Source: Myxococcota bacterium
Lineage (GTDB): Bacteria; Myxococcota_A; Polyangia; Polyangiales; Houyiibacteriaceae
Assembly: GCA_028284955.1 (NCBI GenBank)
Contig: JANQQS010000020.1
Location: 38,602-102,601 of the forward strand
Direction: 5' to 3'
DNA: 64,000 nucleotides
In this document: in pieces, positions 35,993-44,207 of the stretch
Layout of the letters: every line of letters starts with the position of its first letter
Position numbering within the stretch: the first letter of the stretch is position 1
Notes under the pieces: model-generated
Told to the model about the DNA's origin: nothing
Database searches by the model: none
Seen by the model: only the letters and a program-made list of their open reading frames with translations
Translations under genes and position numbers: made by a program

Positions 35993-37105
35993 ATGTCCGA
36001 ACGCCTGCAAACCAAGCGACCGTCTGAATCGAGTGTGACTCAAGATGGTCACGTAGGCGCCTACGTGGTGCGGGACGTGCCAACCGACGTGCTCGGTCCG
36101 GAGCGAGAAGAACCCGGTGAAACCAAGAACGACGGTGGATCGACACGAAATCGTAGTCGAACGCACATATCGGAAGAGCGGCTGAGGGTGGGCGACGTCG
36201 ACGCGGTCGGTTCGGCGGGGCCCTCGGTGCCTCCTCGGCCGAATCCGACGCGAAGAGATCGGGCGAAAAAGATTCTCAAGGAGCTAGCGACATGTGGCCC
36301 AGGCGACGAGTCGGCATTTGTCCAATCGCTGGTCGACCTGGGAGCCGACGCGTTACCGGCGATCGAGCAGACATTTCCGGGCACTTTGTGGTTTGACCGA
36401 CGACTGCCTCATCAGCGCCCCCCCCGCGGTCGCGACGCGTTTCCTTTGGGCCGCGTAGTTTTTGCGCTCGGAGACCGCGCGGTGCCCATGCTCACCTCGC
36501 TCCTCACTGCGACCCATGCCGACCAGCGCTATTACGCGGCGCTGATGGCGCTCGACCTAGGCCATCCGTCGCTCATCGCGGGCCTCGGCAAAGCTCTATT
36601 CGATCTCGATACGGGCATCCGAGAGCTCGTCCGGCAAGGGCTCCGCGATCACCAAGATAAGCCCGCGTTCACCGCGATCCGCAGTGACGTGCACCGCGTC
36701 ATGAGCGACCCCGGGGCGGAGATATGGAAGCGCGCGTTTGCCCTGGAGACAATGGGGGTGTTTCGGGACGCGCTCGCGGTATCTCCGATCATCGACCTTC
36801 TCCGCGAAGGAACGCCTGAGCTCCTTCCTCCAGCCGGGGCGGTGCTTCGTCTTCTGGCCGCCCAAGATTTCGGTACAAACCACCAGAAATGGGCGAACTG
36901 GTTTCGAAAATACGGTCGCCGCAGTCGCTTGGTCTGGCTTGCCGATTCGCTGACTCATCCCGAGGAGACGGTTCGCCATATTGCATCTCGTGAGCTCGCG
37001 CGGGAAACCGGGGAAGATTTTGGGGATGCCGCGGCTGCACCCAAAGCCGAGCGAAAACGGATTCAGAAGCACTACCGGGCATGGATGAAAAAGCGCTCCG
37101 CTTGA
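35993..37105 (+). CDS. HEAT-repeat-like protein after tssC, unknown function
   Basis: The 370-residue product has a disordered, charged first 90 residues and then helical pairs that look like HEAT repeats (SFVQSLVDLGADALPAIEQTF-like, LGRVVFALGDRAVPMLTSLL, RYYAALMALDLGHPSLIAGLGKAL, WKRAFALETMGVFRDALAVSPIIDLL). The C-terminus is basic. There is no signal peptide or membrane helix. It lies 49 bp after tssC on the same strand and may be read from the T6SS transcript, which would suggest an accessory scaffold role. That is inference. Confidence 0.7.
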   Translation: MSERLQTKRPSESSVTQDGHVGAYVVRDVPTDVLGPEREEPGETKNDGGSTRNRSRTHISEERLRVGDVDAVGSAGPSVPPRPNPTRRDRAKKILKELATCGPGDESAFVQSLVDLGADALPAIEQTFPGTLWFDRRLPHQRPPRGRDAFPLGRVVFALGDRAVPMLTSLLTATHADQRYYAALMALDLGHPSLIAGLGKALFDLDTGIRELVRQGLRDHQDKPAFTAIRSDVHRVMSDPGAEIWKRAFALETMGVFRDALAVSPIIDLLREGTPELLPPAGAVLRLLAAQDFGTNHQKWANWFRKYGRRSRLVWLADSLTHPEETVRHIASRELARETGEDFGDAAAAPKAERKRIQKHYRAWMKKRSA

Positions 37106-37238
37106 GCCTCTGAACGCTTTTTTGGGACCGAATGTGAGCGCGAAAACCCGGTTCCGGGCACGCCTCAGACCCCGTGCGAGGGGGCGGATGCGATGGCGCC
37201 TTGATCGATGCGATGGGGGCCGGCTATGACCGGCGGTG

Positions 37239-38588
37239 ATGAATACCCATGTGTTTCGAGAGTACGATATTCGGGGCGTTGCTGACCGCGACTTTCCGGA
37301 TGCATTTGTTCAGGAGCTGGGGCGCGCGATCGGAACTTTTCTCCGGCGAAAAGGCAAACAGAAGATTGCCCTAAGCCGCGATTGCCGACTCAGCTCTCCC
37401 CGCTTGCACGACGCGTTGCGGCTCGGCTTAACCGACACCGGGCTTCACCTCGTCGACATCGGCGTGGGACCCACGCCGATGATGTATTTTGCGGTGTTCC
37501 ACCTCGACCTCGATGGCGGCGTGCAAATCACCGGCAGCCACAACCCGCCTGAAGACAACGGCTTCAAGATGATGTGCGGGAAAGAGTCCCTTTTTGGGGA
37601 CGATATTCGCACGCTTCGAACATTGATCGAATCGCGCGATTTTGACATGCCGGGCGGCGGTCAGATCGAAGACCATGAGGTGCTCGCGTCGTACACCGGT
37701 TTTCTCCGAGGCAATCTGAAGATCAAACGGCCCGACGTGCGCTTCGCGATCGACGCGGGCAACGGAGCCGCCGGCCCCACCGCAGTCGCCGCCATGGAAG
37801 CTCTGGGGCTTTCTCCAGCGACGCTTTTCTGTGAGATGGATGGTCGCTTTCCCAATCACCACCCAGACCCTACTGACCCGGAAACCCTTCGCGACCTTCG
37901 TGAGCTCGTGTTGCAAAACAACCTCGAGTTCGGGGTGGCCTTCGACGGCGACGGAGACCGCATCGGCGTGATCGATGCGCGCGGAGAAATCATTTGGGGG
38001 GACAAACTGATGGTCTTGCTGGCTCGGTCGGTGCTGGCTACGCGCCCTGGCGCCGCCATCATCGGCGAAGTTAAGTGCTCGCAGACGCTGTACGACGATA
38101 TTGCGAAGCACGGTGGGCGGCCCATTCTTTGGAAGACTGGACATTCGCTCATCAAAGCGAAAATGAAAGAAGAAGGCGCTTTGCTCGCCGGTGAAATGAG
38201 CGGCCACATCTTTTTTGGAGACCGATACTTTGGCTTCGATGATGCGGTTTACGCCGCGCTGAGGCTCGTTGAGATTCTCACAGCCACCGATGCGCCGCTT
38301 CACGATCTGCTCTCAGACCTCCCGCCAACCTGCACCACACCTGAGCTGCGGGTGCCTTGCGATGACGAGCGGAAGTTCGACATTGTGGACGCGGTGCTCG
38401 AGCATTTTCGAAAAGACCACGACGTGGTCGATGTAGACGGCGCGCGCATTCTATTCGAGCACGGGTGGGGCTTGGTTCGCGCATCGAACACCCAGCCAGT
38501 ACTCGTGATGCGGTTCGAAGCAGACAACGAAGAGCGTCTCCTCGCGATTCGCCAAACCGTCGAAACCGTCGTCCAAGGGAAGCTCTGA
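37239..38588 (+). CDS. Phosphomannomutase/phosphoglucomutase
   Basis: The 449-residue product is an alpha-D-phosphohexomutase that interconverts hexose 6- and 1-phosphates. It carries FREYDIRGV at the N-terminus, the active-site phosphoserine loop TGSHNPPEDNGFKM, the Mg-binding FDGDGDRIG, the sugar loop GEMSGHIFF and the phosphate-binding RASNTQPVLVMRFEA. The closeness to the manC-type gene suggests mannose-1-phosphate production for GDP-mannose. The ATG at 37239 directly follows a GTG that could also serve. Confidence 0.92.
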   Translation: MNTHVFREYDIRGVADRDFPDAFVQELGRAIGTFLRRKGKQKIALSRDCRLSSPRLHDALRLGLTDTGLHLVDIGVGPTPMMYFAVFHLDLDGGVQITGSHNPPEDNGFKMMCGKESLFGDDIRTLRTLIESRDFDMPGGGQIEDHEVLASYTGFLRGNLKIKRPDVRFAIDAGNGAAGPTAVAAMEALGLSPATLFCEMDGRFPNHHPDPTDPETLRDLRELVLQNNLEFGVAFDGDGDRIGVIDARGEIIWGDKLMVLLARSVLATRPGAAIIGEVKCSQTLYDDIAKHGGRPILWKTGHSLIKAKMKEEGALLAGEMSGHIFFGDRYFGFDDAVYAALRLVEILTATDAPLHDLLSDLPPTCTTPELRVPCDDERKFDIVDAVLEHFRKDHDVVDVDGARILFEHGWGLVRASNTQPVLVMRFEADNEERLLAIRQTVETVVQGKL

Positions 38589-38607
38589 CGGCTTCGAAAA
38601 GGCCAGC

Positions 38608-39417
38608 ATGTCGCCCCCCGGAGTCGATTTTCCCACCGCCACTGCGCTCGGCGTGATCCAAGGGCTGACGGAGTTTCTCCCCGTCAGCAGCAGCGGTCAC
38701 GTCGCGCTGGGCGCCATGCTTTTCGGCCTTCGAGATGCTCCTTTGAGCTTGGTCATCGCGCTGCATGCGGGAACGCTTGTCGCTACGATGATGGTATTCG
38801 GGCGAGAGCTGGGGAATATCGCGCAGGCGTTTGCGCTCGCTCTGCGCTCGCCGCGAACGCTGCGAGAGACCGATTCTGGCAGGCTGCTGGTTGCCATTGT
38901 GATCGGCACCGTGGTCACCGCGGTGATTGGATTGGCGCTCAAAAGCGCGGTGGAACAATGGTCCCATGTGCCGTGGATCGTGGGCGTCTGGCTTATTGTG
39001 TCGGCGCTCCTGGTATGGTCGACCCGGCGCGCTCAAGAGCGAGCTAGTGAGCTCTCTCTGCGGGGAGCTTTGCTCGTCGGCCTCGCACAAGGAATCGCGG
39101 TCCTTCCTGGCGTCAGCCGTAGCGGCGCGACCATCGCGTGCGCCATGGCCCTCGGAATCCGCGGCCCGGTCGCGTTTCGGTTTTCGTTTTTGCTCTCCAT
39201 TCCGGCCATCGTGGGCGCCGTCTTATTGGAGGTGCTGGGGGCTGATGCGGGGGCCGCTATCGACGCCGCGACCGCTTTGGGCGCGGTGGTGTCGATGCTC
39301 GTCGGGTACGTATCCCTCCTCTTGTTGCGCCACATCGTCACGCAGGGTCGTTTGTGGGTATTTTCGATTTATCTTGTCCCCTTGGGGATCGGGGCGATGT
39401 TGTGGAGTGCGCTTTGA
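38608..39417 (+). CDS. uppP: Undecaprenyl-diphosphate phosphatase
   Basis: The 269-residue integral membrane protein recycles the undecaprenyl carrier lipid. It has the two hallmark motifs: LGVIQGLTEFLPVSSSGHV near the N-terminus and LPGVSRSGATI in the middle, with several hydrophobic helices. It starts 19 bp after the hexomutase, with no strong Shine-Dalgarno sequence. Confidence 0.95.
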   Translation: MSPPGVDFPTATALGVIQGLTEFLPVSSSGHVALGAMLFGLRDAPLSLVIALHAGTLVATMMVFGRELGNIAQAFALALRSPRTLRETDSGRLLVAIVIGTVVTAVIGLALKSAVEQWSHVPWIVGVWLIVSALLVWSTRRAQERASELSLRGALLVGLAQGIAVLPGVSRSGATIACAMALGIRGPVAFRFSFLLSIPAIVGAVLLEVLGADAGAAIDAATALGAVVSMLVGYVSLLLLRHIVTQGRLWVFSIYLVPLGIGAMLWSAL

Positions 39418-39452
39418 CTTACGGCCCCGTAGCCCATAAATGGGGCATCCGA

Positions 39453-39500
39453 GGAGAACGCACCCTCTCGGGAGGACGTTCCCTCTAAGGAGAACACCCA
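39453..39500 (+). repeat. Tandem Shine-Dalgarno-like repeats before the manC-type gene
   Basis: Three imperfect 16-18-bp units of the form GGAGRACNNNCCCTC occupy the 48 bp before the start codon. The last provides AAGGAG at good spacing. The first two would be spare ribosome-binding-like sites. Whether they affect translation is unknown. Confidence 0.5.
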
Positions 39501-40619
39501 ATGGGAAACGCATACGCGGTGATTATGGCGGGCGGGGTCGGCAAGCGATTCTGGCCGGCGTCCCGTCGAAGCCGCCCCAAACAGCTGCTCGCGCTCGGAC
39601 CCTCGGAGAAATCGCTCTTGCGTGCGACCGTGGACCGAATCGGTTCCCTGATTCCAGCGGAACGCACCATCGTGGTGACCAGCGCATCTCTTCTCGACGC
39701 CGTGACGGCGGAACTGGATACGGTTCCCAAAGAGAATTTCCTTGCCGAGCCGGTGGGTCGCAATACTGCGCCGTGCGTAGGCTGGGCGGCGCATTCGGTG
39801 CTCAGACGCGATCCGGAAGCGGTGCTCGCAGTGCTTCCCGCGGACCACTATATTTCGGACGCTGCAGCGTTCACCGATGTGCTCGAGCGCAGCCTTGCGG
39901 CGGCAGCGGCGGGCGACCTGGTGACGGTTGGAATTCAACCCACCCGCGCGGAAACCGGCTACGGCTATTTGGAGCTTGGCGACGACATGGGTTCGAACGG
40001 CGACGTGGGTTCGAACGACGAAGGCGGAACGCAAATGAACGGCGAAGCCCGTCGCGTCCACCGCTTCGTCGAAAAACCGGAAAAAGCGAGAGCCGAACAG
40101 TTCGTGGCCTCCGGTCGATACCTTTGGAATAGCGGGATGTTCTTTTTCCGAGCCGACGTGATTCGCGATGCGATTCAGACCCACCTGCCGAGCCTCGGGC
40201 AGGAGCTCGAGCAATACGATCGCGCAGCGGCCAGCAATCAAGAGACCTCGCGGGTGCAGGAGACCTACCAGACCTTGCCCGATATTTCGATCGATCACGG
40301 TGTGATGGAAAAAGAACGCCGGGTGGCGGTTGTCGAGGGCAGCTTCGGCTGGTCCGATTTGGGAAGCTGGACCAGCAGCTGGGAGCTTTCCTCTCAAAAC
40401 GCGGACGGCAACGCGGTGCCTGCGGATGCGGTGACCATCGATACGCGCGGGTGCATGGTGCGGGCGCCAAACGGAAAACGGGTCGCGCTGGTGGGGGTTC
40501 GCGACCTGGTGATTGTTGACACCGCAGATGCGCTCCTTGTCGTACCTCGCGATCGCGCGCAGCAGGTCAAAGACGTAGTGGCTGAGTTCGAGGAACGCTC
40601 GGACAGCGATATTTTGTAA
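39501..40619 (+). CDS. manC: Mannose-1-phosphate guanylyltransferase
   Basis: The 372-residue product makes GDP-mannose from mannose 1-phosphate and GTP. The signature MAGGVGKRFWPASRRSRPKQLL is at the N-terminus, with PVGRNTAPCVG, VLPADHYISD, RFVEKPEKARA, WNSGMFFF and GWSDLGSW further on. It lacks the C-terminal isomerase domain of bifunctional enzymes. About 20 extra residues (GDDMGSNGDVGSNDEGG) are inserted in a surface loop by an 18-bp duplication. With the hexomutase it forms a GDP-mannose branch for surface polysaccharide or lipid-linked sugars. Confidence 0.93.
   Translation: MGNAYAVIMAGGVGKRFWPASRRSRPKQLLALGPSEKSLLRATVDRIGSLIPAERTIVVTSASLLDAVTAELDTVPKENFLAEPVGRNTAPCVGWAAHSVLRRDPEAVLAVLPADHYISDAAAFTDVLERSLAAAAAGDLVTVGIQPTRAETGYGYLELGDDMGSNGDVGSNDEGGTQMNGEARRVHRFVEKPEKARAEQFVASGRYLWNSGMFFFRADVIRDAIQTHLPSLGQELEQYDRAAASNQETSRVQETYQTLPDISIDHGVMEKERRVAVVEGSFGWSDLGSWTSSWELSSQNADGNAVPADAVTIDTRGCMVRAPNGKRVALVGVRDLVIVDTADALLVVPRDRAQQVKDVVAEFEERSDSDIL
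39984..40019 (+). repeat. 18-bp duplication inside the manC-type gene
   Basis: Two units of GACRTGGGTTCGAACGRC in frame code for D-M/V-GSN-G/D in an insertion loop of the enzyme. Confidence 0.75.
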
Positions 40620-40712
40620 GCAATTCTAGGTTGTTAGCGGGAGGCTGGGCCGCGGTTGGCGCGGCGTCGACCCTGTCGCCCGGTTGGCACGAGCCCTGCT
40701 AAACTTCATCAC

Positions 40713-41909
40713 ATGGAGTCATCGCCGGTGTCGTTAGCCCACACGTTCGCCACCGTGGCGTGCGCGGCGATGTGCTTCGCCACCATGGCGGGCTGCGGGG
40801 TACCTAGCCTTGGCCGGCAAGTCGATGGAGTTTCTTGTGGCGGTGATCAACGCGACGTTCCGCTCGTATACTACGGAACCCTCGCGCCAGAGCTGCTCAG
40901 CCTGACGATGGGGCAGCGCGCGGCGATCGGGAAGATAAACACCAGTAGCGGTGGGCTATGCACAGGCACGTTGATCACCGAGGAGTGGGTGTTGACGGCG
41001 GTCCACTGCTGGAACACCAAAGAGACCACGCGCCCCCCGGAATCTCAAGCCAGTGCAACGTTTGAGATCAGCGAAGATCCTGCGTTTAGCGATAGGGTGG
41101 CTACGTTTGCAACGGTGCAGACAGTCTTTCACGACGAAAAAGATATTGCCCTCCTCCGCTTGGAAGACGAAGCGCGCAACGGTCTGCCCACGGTTACGCC
41201 GATGCGCATTGCACCTTCGCCCATCGACGAAAGCTGGGTGGGGCGCACCATCGAGGCCGCCGGGGTGGGCGATACCGAAGAGGGGACGCCAAAAAATCCT
41301 GTCAACGGAACGCGAAAATTCAGCAAAGAAGTGATTCTTCGAGTCTCCGCGAATGGAATTACCATTCGTCCCGAACAGGTGAATGGGCAAGCCCGGAGTG
41401 GGCTCTGTCATGGGGACTCTGGCGGTCCGCTGTTTGGCGTTGGCGACGACGGCCGGCCGCAGATTCTCGGCGAGCTCAACGCGGGCAGCAAAGATTGCGA
41501 AGGCGACGACACGTTTACGCGAGTGGATCGCGCCGATGTTCGCGAATGGATCGAAGACAACGTAGGGGAAAGCACCGGAGGCCTGCCCGTTCCTGCATGC
41601 GAAGACATGCCGGTGGGCCAGTGCGTTGGGCATCGTGCGTTTCATTGCGACGAAACCAATCAGCTGGTGGTCGATACCTGTCAGGAGCCAAATATTTGCG
41701 GGTGGGACACAACCGTCTCGCCCGAGTCGCGCTACGGCTGCATCTCTGCCGCGGCAAACCCGTGCGAAGATGGCCTCGACTTGATGGGCCGTTGCGACGG
41801 CAACGTGGCCACGTGGTGTGAACGAGGCGAAGTTCGGACCAAAGACTGCGGCCGCTGCGGACAACGCTGTTCGATGGTGCCCGAGGTCGGCGGCATGTAC
41901 TGCCGCTAG
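40713..41909 (+). CDS. Trypsin-like serine protease, putative lipoprotein
   Basis: The 398-residue product has a lipobox-type signal ending TMAGC and a chymotrypsin-fold domain with the complete triad: His in VLTAVHCW, Asp in DIALLRLE, Ser in GLCHGDSGGPLFG. A C-terminal Cys-rich segment of about 110 residues (GQCVGHRAFHCDETNQLVVDTC, GRCDGNVATWCERGEVRTKDCGRCGQRC) probably forms disulfides outside the cell. The ATG at 40713 gives the best signal peptide. The stop TAG is also the first triplet of dispersed-element copy 2. Confidence 0.88.
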   Translation: MESSPVSLAHTFATVACAAMCFATMAGCGVPSLGRQVDGVSCGGDQRDVPLVYYGTLAPELLSLTMGQRAAIGKINTSSGGLCTGTLITEEWVLTAVHCWNTKETTRPPESQASATFEISEDPAFSDRVATFATVQTVFHDEKDIALLRLEDEARNGLPTVTPMRIAPSPIDESWVGRTIEAAGVGDTEEGTPKNPVNGTRKFSKEVILRVSANGITIRPEQVNGQARSGLCHGDSGGPLFGVGDDGRPQILGELNAGSKDCEGDDTFTRVDRADVREWIEDNVGESTGGLPVPACEDMPVGQCVGHRAFHCDETNQLVVDTCQEPNICGWDTTVSPESRYGCISAAANPCEDGLDLMGRCDGNVATWCERGEVRTKDCGRCGQRCSMVPEVGGMYCR

Positions 41910-42148
41910 AGCGGCGGCCTTTTGGCCTGACCGCGGCTGCCCCTGCTTATCTACACTGGGGGTCCTTCGGACCCGTACTGCGTCGAGCCCTGTGCAGCTC
42001 CACGGACTTCGTCCGCTTCGCCTTGCACAGCTCCAGCCGCAACAACCTCCTCGCTCTCTCCCTGCGAGGTACGTTTGTACCTCTCAGTCGTTCGCTGTGG
42101 GGGCGCTCGCGCTCAGACCAAAATTCCGCCGCTCTATGGGATGCGACT
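41907..42148 (+). repeat. Palindromic dispersed element, copy 2 (long form)
   Basis: This 242-bp copy begins at the TAG stop of the protease gene. Compared with copy 1, the outer stem has changed on both sides (CAGTGG/CCACTG to CGGCGG/CCGCCG) and one internal hairpin has new arms (GAGGTAC-GTTT-GTACCTC in place of AAGGCTC-G-GAGCCTT). The hairpin GGCC-TTTT-GGCC lies at 41916-41927 and GGGTCC-TTC-GGACCC at 41960-41974. No protein is coded. Confidence 0.88.
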
Positions 42149-42585
42149 CGGCGTTCAAGTAGCCCAGGCGATGCCGAAGCCGTTAAAGATTGGGGAGTAA
42201 AGATTGGGGACGGGGAAAGAAATTCACCGGACCAAAACCAGATGCCAGCGCCGCTCCCGAACCGGATACCGACGCCGCACCCGCACCTGATACTGAACCC
42301 GCACCTGATACTGAACCCGCACCTGCATCCGCACCCGGTCCTTACCCCGCACCTGCATCCGCACCCGGTCCTTAACCCGCACCCGGTTCTGGATCGGCAT
42401 CGGCGTCGGGTTCGGGTGCCGGATCGGCACCTGGAACTGCATCAGCATCAGCGTCAGGTTCTGCGTCGGCATCCGGTTCTGGTTCCAACGTCCGAAACGC
42501 GTGTCCCTATCTAAGGTTCGTAGGTCGGTTTTACTTTGCGACGGCTTCTGCTAGCTGTTGTCCACGGTTAGCGAATGAGGTTCCT
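42149..42585. other. Gene-free stretch with low-complexity array 2
   Basis: After the dispersed element there is a short direct repeat (AAAGATTGGGGA twice, about 42184-42209), then the array at 42236-42490 and the promoter region of the next lipoprotein gene. No gene is supported; the open frames here are products of the repeat. Confidence 0.55.
42236..42490. repeat. Low-complexity hexanucleotide array 2
   Basis: The array has two styles: Pro/Ala-type units (GCACCTGATACTGAACCC twice and a 30-bp unit twice), then GCATCAG/GGTTCNG hexamers like arrays 1 and 3. It lies about 100 bp upstream of a lipoprotein gene. Confidence 0.75.
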
Positions 42586-43203
42586 ATGAAGTTTCTGGGC
42601 TCCTATTCAATATCTCGGTTTTGGTTGGTTGCTGGGCTGATGTTCGGTGGGTGCGCGGCCGATGTGGATGATGCTTCATCGCCCGTCGTCGAAAAGAGCG
42701 GCGGTCCGAAGCCCTTCTTCGAGGCCACCTGTTCCGACAGGCGCATGGCTCTTTATCAACACGGAGAACTTGGAGGCGTCCGTGGATATCTCACCGGGCC
42801 GTTGTCCATCAACACACGGACCGCCGACTACCTTCTCCCCAAGCCGCGTACCTCAGCCAAAATCTCCAAAAAATACACCCCGAAAAATGGAACGTTCATC
42901 GACTTCACATTGGGTGTCTCTTGTCGCTCTGAGCGCGGTGAGTTTGTTTTGCCTGTGTTTGACCCAGGGACGCCATATCATAAACGCGGTTCGATTCCAG
43001 ATGGGTTGATTACGTTCACTGGCTGCTCTTCCAGCGGCAACGAGGACAACTGCTCGAGAGCTAGCTTTCTGGTAGCTGGCGCCAACGGGACGCGTTGCTC
43101 ACAGTTCAAGTTTGCAGCTTTTGGCGAACTCGCCGCAAGACACATTCCGTCGGCGAAAACGTGTTTGGATATCGCATTTGGAAGGCGTGTTCGGCCACAG
43201 TAG
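42586..43203 (+). CDS. Putative lipoprotein, unknown function
   Basis: The 205-residue product has the signal WLVAGLMFGGC with a lipobox and a mature part with Cys pairs (EATCSDRRM, GVSCRSER, TGCSSSGNEDNCSR, TRCSQFKF, KTCLDI) that suggest an exported disulfide-bonded beta-rich domain. I do not recognise a family. AGGTTCCT before the ATG is only a weak ribosome site. Confidence 0.65.
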   Translation: MKFLGSYSISRFWLVAGLMFGGCAADVDDASSPVVEKSGGPKPFFEATCSDRRMALYQHGELGGVRGYLTGPLSINTRTADYLLPKPRTSAKISKKYTPKNGTFIDFTLGVSCRSERGEFVLPVFDPGTPYHKRGSIPDGLITFTGCSSSGNEDNCSRASFLVAGANGTRCSQFKFAAFGELAARHIPSAKTCLDIAFGRRVRPQ

Positions 43204-43220
43204 CGCCAGCCGGCGTTGGT

Positions 43221-44207
43221 TTACCTTCGTTCGAAGCAATTCGGCGCGATCGATAGCTTGCGGCGTAGCGGCGCGCTTTGTTCGATGAAGCGGCGTGTCA
43301 CGGGGTCGTGGTAGCCGCTGGCGCGGGGCAGGTCGGGTTGGTGGTGGCGATAGAAGCGCAGTTGGCGCTCGACGAAGAGTTCGCGCACGTATTTTCCGAT
43401 CATCGATGCAAGGCCGACCGGCAGGTGTTTGTTGTCGGCTTTGATTTCGAAGCTGATGTGCGAGAAGCCGCGCGCGGCGTAGCTTATCTTGCCGCGATTT
43501 GATTTGCCGGGGTTTGATTTGGCGGGGTGCGATTTGGCGGGGTGCGATTTGCCAGGGTCGCCGTCGAGCGGGTGCACGTCGCGGAGTCGCCGGAAGTATG
43601 TTGGATACTTTCGAATGCCGCCGACCATGCCGCAGATCACCACGAGGTCTTCGCCAAGATCATGCCTCGCAGCGAGCATAAGTTCTTCGAACATCGTGAG
43701 ATCGGTAACGACTTTGTTTCGGCCTTCGTCGTGTTCGCGGTTGAGCCGCCCCACGCAGGCGACGGCAGACCGCGCCCAGCGAAGTTTGAGCGCGCGGCCC
43801 TGTAGTTTCGCCAGCAGTGTGCGTCCGCGCGCGATATCTCCTTCGAACGCAGGAACCGTGAGGGGGCGATCAAAGCACTGACGCGCGGTGGATGCGTCCG
43901 GACACGGAGCCGCGAACCCCCGCGACAACAAGAGTCTGCGGCTCACTTCGTCCATATCGAGCGTGCTCGGTGCGTGCTCGGAGGCGGACCGTGCGTTCAG
44001 ATGCTCCATCACGGCGAGCGCCAAATCTTCGGCTCGCGTCATGCGCCCGAATCCTGACGTGTCTTTGCTATCGCCAAGCCCGAGGGCGGCTCCTCGACGG
44101 CGCAGTGGGGCGGCCCTGTATTGACTGACTTCGAGCACGACGCCGGTGGCGACCAATGGGCCGAGGCGCGGTCCCATCCCATTTTCGTCGATGCCCATGA
44201 TCAACAT
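43221..44207 (-). CDS. Divergent RNase HII-like protein
   Basis: The 328-residue product starts like RNase HII (GIDENGMGPRLGPLVATGVVL, Asp7-Glu8, compare the usual GIDEAGRGP) with LGDSKDTS afterwards. Near the C-terminus it has KADNKHLPVGLASMIGKYVRELF, matching the DxKxxxxAAASILAKxxRD block. It is much longer than the usual 200 residues. Where the family has a catalytic Asp in an xxDG strand, this protein reads VVICGMVGG, and the final RD is RE. A Lys/Ser/Pro repeat (HPAKS units) is inserted before the C-terminal block. Activity is therefore uncertain. The start codon overlaps the stop of the upstream endopeptidase gene by one base. Confidence 0.72.
   Translation of the reverse strand: MLIMGIDENGMGPRLGPLVATGVVLEVSQYRAAPLRRRGAALGLGDSKDTSGFGRMTRAEDLALAVMEHLNARSASEHAPSTLDMDEVSRRLLLSRGFAAPCPDASTARQCFDRPLTVPAFEGDIARGRTLLAKLQGRALKLRWARSAVACVGRLNREHDEGRNKVVTDLTMFEELMLAARHDLGEDLVVICGMVGGIRKYPTYFRRLRDVHPLDGDPGKSHPAKSHPAKSNPGKSNRGKISYAARGFSHISFEIKADNKHLPVGLASMIGKYVRELFVERQLRFYRHHQPDLPRASGYHDPVTRRFIEQSAPLRRKLSIAPNCFERR
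43501..43560 (-). repeat. 15-bp tandem repeat in the RNase HII-like gene
   Basis: Four 15-bp units (GATTTGGCGGGGTGC on the plus strand, two of them identical) encode HPAKS/NPGKS pentapeptides. Confidence 0.85.

Noticed and set aside
42236..42490. CRISPR array
   Set aside because: Units are short and degenerate with no unique spacers, and no cas genes are nearby.
42023..42514. Pro/His/Leu-rich open frame through low-complexity array 2
   Set aside because: The frame is a by-product of the hexamer repeats and starts inside the dispersed element.
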